A DNA stretch of 13,661 nucleotides from Promethearchaeota archaeon (GTDB taxonomy: Archaea; Asgardarchaeota; Lokiarchaeia; Sigynarchaeales; SOKP01). Under the pieces are notes generated by a model. That model did no database searches. It was given only the letters and a program-made list of their open reading frames with translations, and was not told the DNA's origin. Positions 1 through 8,091 of this stretch are shown here, one piece after another (the stretch's first letter is position 1; each line of letters starts with the position of its first letter). The translations under genes and the position numbers were made by a program. The stretch lies in assembly GCA_004524515.1 (NCBI GenBank), contig SDNV01000075.1, forward strand, positions 1 to 13,661, in the 5' to 3' direction.

Positions 1-48
1 ATAATAATTATTAATGTAGTTCCAATATTCTATATACACCATTATATT

Positions 49-1203
49 TTACGAGTCTTTAGACTTATTATGATATAATTCAAAAAATTTGGTATAAAAT
101 CTCGAGTATATCTTAATACTAGTCAAAAATTCATTTATATCAATGAATTCATTAACAGTGTGTTCTAATTTTGGATCTCCAGGCCCATATGTAATGGATG
201 GTATCCCGTAATGGATTCCTATCATGTTTATAAAAGTGGTTCCCGTTTTTTTAATTAGTTTTGGCTTCTCGTTGCAAGTATTGAAAATTGCCCATCTCAA
301 TGCGCCTATTATCATATTTTCTCCATCAACTTCAAACCCTTCAATTAGACTTGATACGTTTTCCTGAATTTGGATTCTTTTTGCTATTTGATTTTCATAT
401 ACATGCTTAAAATCTATAATTTTTTGTCTCAACTTTTCTAATATGAATTCTGCGGTGATGTTTGGGGGAAATCTGATATCCACCTGAACAATACATTCTG
501 AGGGAATACAATTTGTGAGCATTCCCCCAGTTATTACGGTTAAATTTGGAATAATTTGGTTGAAATACTTTAAATTTGGTTCTTTTAGGCAATAAGTTTC
601 ATTTAATTGCCAACAGACCCCCTTTATAATATTCCATATTTCTAATCCAACTTCAATAGCATTAACATATTGCCATGAACTAGCAACATGTCCAGATTCT
701 GTTAAAATTCTAAAACCAATGCATATTCGTCCTTTATACCCAATACATATTTGGTTTACTTTTGTGGGTTCCCCAAATATCGCATAATTAGGAGTAATGT
801 TTGATTTGATAAACTCATTTATGCCTATTAGACTATCTTCTTCTCTTATAATCCCCCCAAAAATAATAGTTCCTTTGTTAAGTTGATTAAAATCATAATG
901 AGCTATTGAATATACCATTGCAGCCAATGAAGGTTTACAATCGACAGCACCTCTTCCATATAATTTTCCGTCCTTTTCAATTACTGGTAATTCACCTGAA
1001 ATTGTATCTAAATGTGAGACCAATAAAATTATTGGTTCTCCAATTCCCTTTTTAGCGAGAATATTTCCCACTTTATCAAAATTCACTAAAAAATCATGGT
1101 GCTCAAGATATGCAGCAATAAATTCTGAAAATTCCTTCTCTTGACCTGAGGGACTATAAAATTCTAAACATCTCTTTAAAAAATCCTTTGCATCTTCAAT
1201 CAT
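49..1203 (-). CDS. lysK: [LysW]-lysine/ornithine hydrolase, M20 metallopeptidase family (LysK)
   Basis: LysK releases the finished amino acid from the carrier protein LysW in the last step of the alpha-aminoadipate lysine route; in many archaea it also releases ornithine for arginine. The 384-residue protein is a full-length M20 di-metal hydrolase. Metal-binding and catalytic residues are visible: H64 and D66 in the SHLDT motif, D88 in GRGAVDCK, the E121-E122 pair, E145 in FGEPT, and H348 in the C-terminal KLEHTVNE motif. A dimerisation-domain histidine falls near residue 174. The ATG start at 1203 lies inside the 3' end of lysZ (8-bp overlap), suggesting translational coupling. ArgE or DapE of the same superfamily are alternatives on sequence alone, but the adjacent lysX and lysZ favour LysK. 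Whether it acts on lysine, ornithine or both cannot be read from the sequence. Confidence 0.87.
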   Translation of the reverse strand: MIEDAKDFLKRCLEFYSPSGQEKEFSEFIAAYLEHHDFLVNFDKVGNILAKKGIGEPIILLVSHLDTISGELPVIEKDGKLYGRGAVDCKPSLAAMVYSIAHYDFNQLNKGTIIFGGIIREEDSLIGINEFIKSNITPNYAIFGEPTKVNQICIGYKGRICIGFRILTESGHVASSWQYVNAIEVGLEIWNIIKGVCWQLNETYCLKEPNLKYFNQIIPNLTVITGGMLTNCIPSECIVQVDIRFPPNITAEFILEKLRQKIIDFKHVYENQIAKRIQIQENVSSLIEGFEVDGENMIIGALRWAIFNTCNEKPKLIKKTGTTFINMIGIHYGIPSITYGPGDPKLEHTVNEFIDINEFLTSIKIYSRFYTKFFELYHNKSKDS

Positions 1204-2023
1204 TACTTATCACAGTTCCCTCATTATTTTCTAATGCACCGAATATCGGCGCTTCTATCAATCCAGAACAAACAATAACTTTTTTAACTCCTAATTTTAA
1301 AGCTTCTAATGCAGCATATGCTTTCTTTTTCATTCCCCCTTCTAAAGTTTCTAAAAGATTTTCTAATTGAGTTAAATTTATTTTTTTTATAATGGAACTT
1401 TTATCATTAAAATTTTTATAAATTCCCTGAACATCAGTTAAACTTATTAGTATATCAGCATGTAACGCTTGAGCAACATAACTTCCTGCCCTATCCCCGT
1501 CAACATTTACAATATCCCCCTCTTCACTTTTAGCAAGGGCTCCAATAATAGGTATGTATTTGTTCTCAATTAAAAATTTTATAATTGGGGTTGAAACATT
1601 AATTATTTTTCCAGAAAATTCCCCCCTTTTCATAATTCTTTTTCCATTTATAAGAACTAATATTTTATCCTTTCTTTCCGCTTCAATCACACCGCCATCT
1701 ATTCCAGAAAATCCAAAAGCATTTATATTGTATTTTTGTAATGCTTCAACTAATCTCTTATTATTTATTCCCCCTAAAGACATGATAGCGGCTTCAATAG
1801 CATCTTGATCTGTATATCTTGTAGTAAAACCAGATGGAGTTTTAAAATATTTTGGTTCTTTATTCATTTTTATTAAAGTTTCATTTATTTGAGGTCCTCC
1901 ACCATGGACTATAACTAATGAATATTTATCTCGATAATTAGTACAAATATTAGCTATATCTTTAATCACATTCTCAAAATTCTTCGCAATTAAAGCACCT
2001 CCTATCTTGATTACTACGAGCAT
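1196..2023 (-). CDS. lysZ: [LysW]-aminoadipate/glutamate kinase (LysZ, ArgB-like amino acid kinase)
   Basis: LysZ phosphorylates the side-chain carboxylate of LysW-bound aminoadipate (or glutamate) with ATP, before reduction by LysY. The 275-residue protein has the complete amino acid kinase fold seen in N-acetylglutamate kinases. It shows K6 with IGG at the N-terminus, the HGGGPQ loop at about 40-45, R69 in the TTRYTD substrate segment, the N173/D175/D177 group in NVDGDRAG, LTDVQGIY at 195-202, and GGMKKK at 229-234. The ATG at 2023 follows lysX by 26 bp and has a short purine-rich AAGGGA stretch upstream. The TGA stop at 1196 overlaps the start of lysK. The lysX-lysZ-lysK order separates it from an ordinary ArgB. 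Substrate preference (aminoadipate, glutamate or both) is not decided by what is visible. Confidence 0.87.
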   Translation of the reverse strand: MLVVIKIGGALIAKNFENVIKDIANICTNYRDKYSLVIVHGGGPQINETLIKMNKEPKYFKTPSGFTTRYTDQDAIEAAIMSLGGINNKRLVEALQKYNINAFGFSGIDGGVIEAERKDKILVLINGKRIMKRGEFSGKIINVSTPIIKFLIENKYIPIIGALAKSEEGDIVNVDGDRAGSYVAQALHADILISLTDVQGIYKNFNDKSSIIKKINLTQLENLLETLEGGMKKKAYAALEALKLGVKKVIVCSGLIEAPIFGALENNEGTVISND

Positions 2024-2049
2024 TTCAAATCCCTTAATTCTTCTTGATT

Positions 2050-2925
2050 TTATTTGTATTTTTTTAATAGATACTCAATAATTTCTGATGCCACATTAAT
2101 TTTTGTAGCATTTGAAACTCCTTTAAATTGAGGGGTTCCGTTAACTTCAATAACCTTTAGATCTCCTCGATCATTCATTAAGTCTACGCCTGTAATTTCT
2201 CCTTTTACTGCCTTTGAAGCTTTAAGACTTAAATTATTTAACTCAGTTGTAATTTCAATAGGTTCGGCCGTGCCCCCAATCGCTATATTACTTCTAAAAT
2301 CCTTATCTGTATGAAAACGCCCCATAGCAGCCACACATTTATCACCTATAACAAAAACTCTTAAATCTGTTGGACTTTTTTGATTAAGTTCTTCATCATG
2401 TGCAATATATTTTTGAATATAGAAAATTTTTTGGTAAAAATTACCCATTTCCTCTCGACATTCTAAATTACCAGAAGCACTAGTGTAATCATCTAATTTA
2501 GCTACAAGTCTGCCCCAAGAACCAATAACTGGTTTCAATATAGCCGGATATTTGATTATCTCCTCAATAGCCTTTAAAGCAGATTCCATTTTAAAAGCGA
2601 TACAAGTGTCGGGAGTTGGAATATTTTGTTCTATTAATTTTAAATTCGTTAGTAATTTATTTCCACTCAAATTCAAACATTCAAAATTATTAATTACGTT
2701 ATAACCCTTTGATTCTAAAATTGCACAAGAATATAAACCTCTTAAGTAAGAAAGCGATCTCTCTAAAATTACATCAAAATTAATTTTCAAATCTTTTTCT
2801 TTTGAAATATTATAGTAAATCTTCTGATTATTTATTAATTCGTAATTAATTTGATTTTTTTCAATTTCATTAATTAATTGCTTGATTTCCCATGTAATTC
2901 GGTTAAAAATTATTCCAATTTTCAC
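2050..2925 (-). CDS. lysX: alpha-aminoadipate (or glutamate)-LysW ligase LysX, RimK-type ATP-grasp
   Basis: LysX uses ATP to join the amino group of alpha-aminoadipate to the C-terminal glutamate of the carrier LysW, protecting it for the later steps. The 291-residue protein has the RimK/LysX ATP-grasp layout: an N-terminal domain with the ERSLSYLRG segment (55-63), NLSGNKLL (85-92), the KPVIGSWGR loop (131-139), DLRVFVIGD (187-195), MGRFHTDKDFRSN (201-213), and the metal ligands D248, E260 and N262, the last two in VIEVNGT. The start is GTG at 2925; the nearby upstream ATG is out of frame. It is the first gene of the lysX-lysZ-lysK run and diverges from coaBC. ArgX paralogues are very similar. 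The segment after VNGTPQF helps set the preference for aminoadipate or glutamate, but I cannot assign it confidently. LysW is not encoded nearby. Confidence 0.85.
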   Translation of the reverse strand: MKIGIIFNRITWEIKQLINEIEKNQINYELINNQKIYYNISKEKDLKINFDVILERSLSYLRGLYSCAILESKGYNVINNFECLNLSGNKLLTNLKLIEQNIPTPDTCIAFKMESALKAIEEIIKYPAILKPVIGSWGRLVAKLDDYTSASGNLECREEMGNFYQKIFYIQKYIAHDEELNQKSPTDLRVFVIGDKCVAAMGRFHTDKDFRSNIAIGGTAEPIEITTELNNLSLKASKAVKGEITGVDLMNDRGDLKVIEVNGTPQFKGVSNATKINVASEIIEYLLKKYK

Positions 2926-3146
2926 TTAAAACAACCATTTGCTTTATTCTAATAAAGATAATGAATTTAAGAATATTAAATTATTAAACGTTTTTATAAA
3001 ATATTAATTATTTAAGCTTATAAGATTCGGATTTTAAGCCTATTCTATTCAAATTTTTAAAACCAACTTAGCAAAAATTTTTAAACCGTTAGAATTACTT
3101 TTACATAGATTATCAACTACATGAAGTTTTGAGATATTGAATAAAA
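2926..3146. promoter_or_regulatory. divergent intergenic region with promoters for lysX and coaBC
   Basis: This 221-bp AT-rich gap holds both promoters. For lysX, a symmetric TTTATAAA box at 2993-3000 would start transcription near 2970, about 45 nt before the GTG. For coaBC, the best box is the AAATTTTTAAA run at 3075-3085, predicting a start near 3108-3112 and a leader of about 35 nt. A similar sequence lies 22 bp upstream at 3050-3064. A 7-bp inverted repeat, CTTTATT-ct-AATAAAG, sits at 2942-2957 in the lysX leader. No LysW-like reading frame was found on the minus strand. Box positions are judged by eye. Confidence 0.45.
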
Positions 3147-4418
3147 ATGACCTATAAACATCCATCCAAAGATATTATTGAAAGTCATGGTAGAATTCTC
3201 AGAGGAAAAACCATCTGTATGTGCTTAACTGGTTCTGTAGCAGTGATTTCTGCTCCAATTGTTGCTCGTGAATTGATGCGTTTAGGGGCAGAGGTAATTT
3301 CGGTCATGAGTAAAGCAGCTACGGAATTAATTACTCCTGCTTTGATGGAATGGGCTACAGGAAATCCGGTAATTACGCATCTAACAGGTGCTGTAGAACA
3401 TGTCTATCTAGCAGGAGACCGCCCAAAAGAAGTAGGAAAAGCAGATTTGATATTAGTTTGTCCAGCTACTGCAAATACCATTTCAAAAATAGCAACTGGT
3501 ATTGATGACACTCCGGTAACAACTGTAGTTTCTACAGCGTTTGGGTCTTCTATTCCCATCGTTGTGGTACCTGCGATGCATGAAAGTATGTACAAACATC
3601 CAATTTTGTTAGATAACGAGAAAAAGCTAAAAAAATGTGGTGTTGAGATATTAGGACCAAGAATTTCAGAAGGAAAAGCAAAGATAGCTAAAATCGATGA
3701 TATTATTGATCGTGTAATCGATTTATTGATTTCCAAGAAAGATCTCGAGGGAATGAAGATTCTTGTCACTGCTGGGCCCACAAGAGAATATATTGACGAA
3801 ATAAGATTTGTTTCAAATGACTCTTCTGGAAGGATGGGGATTGAAATTGCTAAAGAAGCAGCAGCAAGAGGAGCAGATGTACTATTAATTGCTGGAAAAT
3901 GTTTAGTTAAAATTCCAGATTATCTAAATACCATCAGAGTGATTTCTACGGATGATTTTATTAGAACTGTGAAAGATGAGTTAGGCTATAAGGATTATGA
4001 TTTGTTCATTTGTTCTGCTGCTATAAGTGATTATTCTCCAACGGAATGTATTGAGGGAAAGATATCCTCTGATAATGTAAAATCTTTACAAATCAATATG
4101 AGATTGACTCCAAAGATAATAGATGAAGCCAGGAAAAAGAATCATAAGGTGTTTATAGTAGCTTTTAAGGCTGAAACAAACGTATCAAGAAGTGAATTAA
4201 TTGATCGGGCCTATAATCGCCTTAAGAAATCAGATGCAGATCTAATAGTTGCAAATGATGTGGGGAGAGAAGATATAGGATTTGAAAGTAAGGAAAATGA
4301 AGTATACATTATAGATAAAGAAAAACACATTACTCATGTAGAAAAGCACTCAAAACGTTATATTGCATCTAGGATATTAGATGTATCCATAGAGAATTAT
4401 AGAATAAGACCTATTTGA
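3147..4418 (+). CDS. coaBC: bifunctional phosphopantothenoylcysteine decarboxylase / phosphopantothenate-cysteine ligase (CoaBC, Dfp)
   Basis: CoaBC joins 4'-phosphopantothenate to cysteine (CoaB half) and decarboxylates the product to 4'-phosphopantetheine (CoaC half), two consecutive steps of coenzyme A synthesis. The 423-residue length fits the fused enzyme. The FMN-binding CoaC domain (about 20-195) shows the LTGSVAVI nucleotide loop, the presumed catalytic H85 in VEHVYL, CPATANTISK at 105-114, and PAMHESMY at 142-149. Bacterial enzymes have PxMNxxMW at that place; the His form matches what I recall of archaeal Dfp proteins such as that of Methanocaldococcus. The CoaB domain (from about 203) has GPTREYIDEIR, N224, SSGRMG, SAAISDY at 290-296, K323 in LTPK, FKAET and VANDVG. 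The ATG start gives an N-terminus of the usual length. It appears to be monocistronic, with a 261-bp gap before the next gene. Confidence 0.93.
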   Translation: MTYKHPSKDIIESHGRILRGKTICMCLTGSVAVISAPIVARELMRLGAEVISVMSKAATELITPALMEWATGNPVITHLTGAVEHVYLAGDRPKEVGKADLILVCPATANTISKIATGIDDTPVTTVVSTAFGSSIPIVVVPAMHESMYKHPILLDNEKKLKKCGVEILGPRISEGKAKIAKIDDIIDRVIDLLISKKDLEGMKILVTAGPTREYIDEIRFVSNDSSGRMGIEIAKEAAARGADVLLIAGKCLVKIPDYLNTIRVISTDDFIRTVKDELGYKDYDLFICSAAISDYSPTECIEGKISSDNVKSLQINMRLTPKIIDEARKKNHKVFIVAFKAETNVSRSELIDRAYNRLKKSDADLIVANDVGREDIGFESKENEVYIIDKEKHITHVEKHSKRYIASRILDVSIENYRIRPI

Positions 4419-4679
4419 TTTATTTTAATATATTCATAGTCAAAAATTATTTCTTTACTTAATTTCTAAATAATTTCATCTTCTGAAGAAAAACTTTAAA
4501 TAGTAAATCAATTTTTCTAAAAATTGAAAATAAAAGAAGATTTTCTGATTTAGAGATAAATCGTATAAGATACATAATTATCTTGTTAATAGTAAATAGA
4601 TAATTCTTCGTGTATGATAAAAACTCATATATATTAGTTATATATATAATTATTTGATAAAATTAATAATAAAAATTAG
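4419..4679 (+). promoter_or_regulatory. intergenic region with promoter of the topoisomerase VI operon
   Basis: This very AT-rich 261-bp gap contains no reading frame I can support. A TATATATA run at about 4640-4648 lies at the right distance for transcription to begin near 4668-4672, just before the AGGTGGT ribosome-binding-like sequence at 4678-4684. An earlier TTTAAATA box lies near 4495-4502. An 8-bp inverted repeat (AATTATCT / AGATAATT, 14-nt spacer) occupies 4576-4605 and could be an operator or chance in AT-rich DNA. No clear coaBC terminator beyond short T-rich runs is visible. Confidence 0.4.
4576..4605. repeat. 8-bp inverted repeat upstream of top6B
   Basis: AATTATCT at 4576-4583 pairs exactly with AGATAATT at 4598-4605, across a 14-nt spacer. 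It lies about 75-105 bp upstream of the presumed top6B start. The arms contain only one G or C each, so chance occurrence in this AT-rich gap is quite possible. Confidence 0.3.
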
Positions 4680-4853
4680 GTGGTCAATATATCCTTAGAA
4701 GATGAAAAAGGGCAAATAAAACAAGGAACTATTGCTGAATTCATGCGTAAACGCACCCAATTAGTTGGATTCGAATTCGGCTATTGGAAGCATACAGGGA
4801 TTTTCAGATATCCTGAACCTGTGCACGCAATACATAGCCGAGTTTCTAGATAA
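4680..4853 (+). other. N-terminal fragment of top6B in a different reading frame
   Basis: From GTG at 4680 (a TAG precedes it) the frame reads through ISLEDEKG, then TIAEFMRKRTQLVGFEFGYW and KHT, and ends at TAA 4851-4853. The AEF-GF segment is the expected topoisomerase VI B N-terminal strap, and the long frame resumes with QGFSDILNLC. The long frame itself is blocked by TAG at 4762-4764, so its first possible codon is TTG 4765. The frames overlap only between 4765 and 4850. Inserting CA after ACA at 4794-4796 would join them seamlessly as KHTQGFSDIL. An AGGTGGT sequence at 4678-4684 overlaps the GTG, so the exact start is uncertain. Confidence 0.75.
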
Positions 4854-7800
4854 TGCTCTTGATGCTATCGAATCTTTTCAATGGGAAGAACTCAAAAATC
4901 CAAATTCGAAAATAAAGTTTACCTTAGATCAAGAACTCTCCTTAGAAAATCTCTCAATTCTGCAGAAAGATACAGGATCCGAAATAATTTATAAACCATT
5001 AGATGATGAAGCAAAACACACATTAATGAAAGAGGTCGGGTTAGAACCAAATGAATCTGATAATTTAGAAATGCAACTAGAAAAAGAAGATGACACTGAC
5101 AAATCAGGAGAAATAACAGATAAATCTGAAATTGAAGTAGAAGAGGAAGTAAAGAAAATTATTAAAGATATGGAAGAAATCATTAAACCTGTTGAAAATA
5201 TCATCGATGATGAGCCATTTGTAATTATACGTTTAACAGAAACTGAAGCTGCTGCCTTTTTAACCTCTGAATTAAGTCAAAAAAATGTTATGAGTTATAC
5301 CTTTGAAATTTTCGATAATGGTACAGGAATGTCGAAAGTAGATTTAAGGAAATTTGGTAAATATCTTGCTTCCAGCAAAAGCATGCAATTAAAACAAACA
5401 AGAGGTTCTCAGGGGTTTGGAGCCCCTAGCGCGTTTAGTGATTCGCAGAACACCACTGGAAAGCCTATTGTCGCAGTCTCAAAGTCTGCTGATAATGTCT
5501 ATGCTACAGTTTCAGAATTTTCAACTACGTCTAAAAATGAAAAAAAGTATTTTATCCCACCAACTGATGTGGATTGCCCTTTTCTCCATGGGACCTATAT
5601 AAAGCTGCACTTTCTAAATGTGAAATATGTTAGAGGTTATGTGGATACATACATAAAAGATACAGCCTTAATGAATCCTCATATAACTATAATTTATATC
5701 GATCCATATAATGAGGAACATATTTATCCCAGAAAAGTTTCTTCATTTCCATTAGAACCTAAATATGCTTTACCACACCCTTCTTCAACTAATATAGGAG
5801 ATCTTCAAGACTTATTGATCAAAACCGAAAATCTTACTCTAAATTCATTTTTAAAAGAAAATTTCGTAAGAGTGAGTTCTAAGATATCAAAAGAGATTAT
5901 TGATTTAGCTGAGAGAGATTTGCAAGATAAATTAAAACTACTTATTCTTAGTACAGGCTTTGTAAACATCCCAGATAAAAAAACCGATTCGATTAATTTT
6001 CTTCGCTATGAAAAGAGAGTGTATGGAAAGTCTCAAAAACCCAGAGATAAACTAATATTATATGAAATTGCCTCTGATGAATTGAAATCCAATTATTGGG
6101 ATATCATATCAAAATATAATTCATTAATCAAGGATAGGGATAAAATTAATAAGAAAATTAAGAAATTTAATGAGCAAATTGATAAAGTTGAGACCAAAAA
6201 AGACGAAAAATCAATAATGGGGGAAATTAAAAAGCTTTTAGATGAGATAGAAGAAATTCGAAAAGAAAAGGATAAGTTAAAAGACGATCTTGATGAGTTA
6301 TTCAAAAAAAACCAAGATGGGCTTTTGGAACAAAAAAAGTTAAAAAATAGAAATGAATTTGAAGATTTAATTAATCAGGTCCAACTTTCCAAAGTAAAAC
6401 CAGCAGATTTAACAAACGATCAATTTAACTCCTTGTTTCTTGCTTTTAAATCCATAAAATATATGGCACCCCCTACAGATACTGCAATACCCGTGGGTGA
6501 TACTATCTTGGAAAATACTCTGGTTAAGGATCTAGGATTAAGAGTATCGGAAAATTTAGATGATTTCGATACATTAGTAGAAGAAATTAACAAATCGAGT
6601 GATATTTTAGTTAATGATAAAAAAGCCCTCATATTGCAGGAAGATTCACGCGCTTCCGAGGAGATTTTAAACAATGTTTCTGTCGAGTTAGAAGAAGTGA
6701 TAGATATAAACTCTCAAATATTAAATAGTGTTGATATTGAAGAGGAAAGTGTAGATTTAGACCAGATCAAACAATCAGTTAATGAACTTATAGAAGAACC
6801 TGAAGAAGAACCCGCAGAAAAGTATAGTGAAGTATTCGAATTTTTTTTAGAAAATTATACAAAGGATGACGATTTTATTTCAGCAGAAACGAGAGATCCG
6901 ACAAGTGGTAAAGGTTTAGCCTATGTAGTTGAAGCAGTTATGGCATATTCAGATCGTTTGGAAGTCCCTAAACGCAGTAGAGATGTTCTATCTCGATTTG
7001 TAAATAGAACTCCTAAATTAAGGGATAGCGCGGATTGCGCTATAACTAAAGCAGTTCAATCCGTAAATTGGAAAAATTATAAATTAGACACCTATGATAA
7101 TAATTTACCTAAAGGACCGATAAAATTGTTAGTTAATGTATCTGGTCCATTTGTTCATTTGATGTTTAAATCTCAATCCAAAAATTCTTTAGCTGATGAT
7201 GAAGACTTAATTAGAGAAATCAAATTTTGTCTTGAAGCGATAGGAAGAAGATTAAGAGTATATCTTAATCGAAAAGCAACCCAACATAAGAGAGAAAAGC
7301 GAGCAAGTCTGATTGAAAAATATATCCCTAAATTCGTAAAAAGTGTTTATAATATAGCATCTCAGGGAAATAGTATATATAAGGAACAAGTGAGTGTGGA
7401 AGAACTCCAAAATCTAATGAAACAAGCTATAGGTAGCAAAGCAGCTCCAACTGTCGACCACGTACCAATTGTGAAAACATCAGAAAAACCAGCTGTTATT
7501 TCACAAAAGGAGGAGCCAATCACTAAAAAAGAGGAAGTTACTAAAAAAGTCGAAGTAGAGAAGAAGATACTCGACATTGAAACAATTAGTACATGGACTA
7601 TTAACGATTTGAGAGAGTACTGTGATCAAAACAATATACCAATTTCATCTAAGATTCCCAAATCTGAAATACTCAACAAAATTCGAGATCATTTAGAAGG
7701 AGTTAAAATGGCTATTCCAGCGGAATTAGAACCTGAGAAAGGTAAATTAGAAGCCATTAAGCCAGTTTCTGAAAAAATTAAAGAAGCAAAGACGAGAATG

Positions 7801-8079
7801 AAGGTTGCAAAAGCTGCGAGTGAAGCAAAACTCTCCCCAAAAACAATCAAAACCAAACCACCGAAACAAGTACAAACCCAATTGCCTGTATTAACGACCG
7901 ACAGCATATTGGGAGTCTTAACAGATGAGTGGCAAACTATAAAACATCTTATTTTTAAATTGAGAATTAAAGATATGATGGACGCGAGATTTTTACAGAT
8001 AAAATTAAAGGAATTAGAACGTAAAGGAAAAGTTATAGTAGATGTTAAAAAAGGTAAAAAACATTGGAAATTAAAATAA
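4680..8079 (+). CDS. top6B: DNA topoisomerase VI subunit B, oversized, with apparent N-terminal frameshift
   Basis: Subunit B is the GHKL ATPase of type IIB topoisomerase VI, which works with subunit A to pass one duplex through another. Residues are numbered from the first codon of the long frame at 4765. The ATP site has E26, D29 and N30 in EFLDNALDA, DNGTGM at 184-189, and RGSQGFGAPSA at 213-223. The H2TH region shows SSKISKEIIDLA (371-382), then DLTNDQF and PPTDTAIPVGD. The transducer has YVVEAVMAY (720-728), ITKAVQSVNWKNY (760-772) and a switch-lysine candidate K806. At 1104 residues it is about twice the usual 530-620. The excess is an acidic stretch (~60-150), a coiled coil inside H2TH (~384-541), a second acidic stretch (~592-690), and a C-terminal tail with SAP-like and winged-helix-like segments. 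The conserved N-terminus lies in another frame from 4680, so this copy needs a frameshift near 4795 to be whole. Confidence 0.88.
7579..7695 (+). other. SAP-like motif in the TopoVI-B C-terminal extension
   Basis: Residues ~939-977 of subunit B read as two short helices around a polar turn: WTINDLREYC, then NNIPISSKIPKSEI and a closing basic helix NKIRDHL. The spacing of Leu, Pro/Ser-Lys and the final Ile/Leu resembles SAP-type DNA-binding motifs (LeHe/HeH family). It follows a Lys/Glu-rich linker (~900-938), as expected for a tethered module. This is pattern recognition only; no profile search was possible. Confidence 0.5.
7891..8076 (+). other. winged-helix-like C-terminal domain of TopoVI-B
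   Basis: Residues ~1043-1104 look like a compact winged helix: helix 1 in TTDSILGVL, helix 2 in EWQTIKHLIFKL, a recognition-helix candidate in ARFLQIKLKELERKG, and a beta wing in KVIVDVKKGKKHWKL. The preceding ~1005-1040 is a basic, Pro/Lys-rich linker. Such a domain is not part of the standard subunit B core and would add a DNA or protein contact. Confidence 0.5.
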
Positions 8080-8082
8080 TAA

Positions 8083-8087
8083 GTGAT
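8083..8087 (+). promoter_or_regulatory. ribosome-binding site that decides the top6A start
   Basis: GTGAT at 8083-8087 matches the archaeal anti-16S complement core (GGTGATC) and sits four bases before ATG 8092. This favours ATG 8092 over the longer in-frame GTG at 8083, which lies inside the site itself. Confidence 0.55.
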
Positions 8088-8091
8088 TCAT

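Noticed and set aside
1..42. A minus-strand ATG at 42 opens a short frame to the window edge, possibly the next gene after lysK.
   Set aside because: Only 14 codons are visible, rich in Tyr, Asn and Ile as expected from AT-rich noncoding DNA, with no ribosome-binding site or recognisable motif.
3404..3781. 125-residue minus-strand frame inside coaBC.
   Set aside because: It is antisense to the conserved CoaBC coding region, whose motifs span the whole stretch; it has no independent family signal.
4765..8079. Reading the long frame as an Hsp90, MutL or histidine kinase GHKL protein.
   Set aside because: The TTGKP after the G2 box, the PPTDTAIPVGD, ITKAV-WK-Y and SQSKNSL segments, and the adjacent subunit A gene are specific to topoisomerase VI B.
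8083..8091. GTG 8083 as the start of top6A, adding three residues.
   Set aside because: The GTG lies within the GTGAT ribosome-binding-like site that is correctly spaced for ATG 8092.
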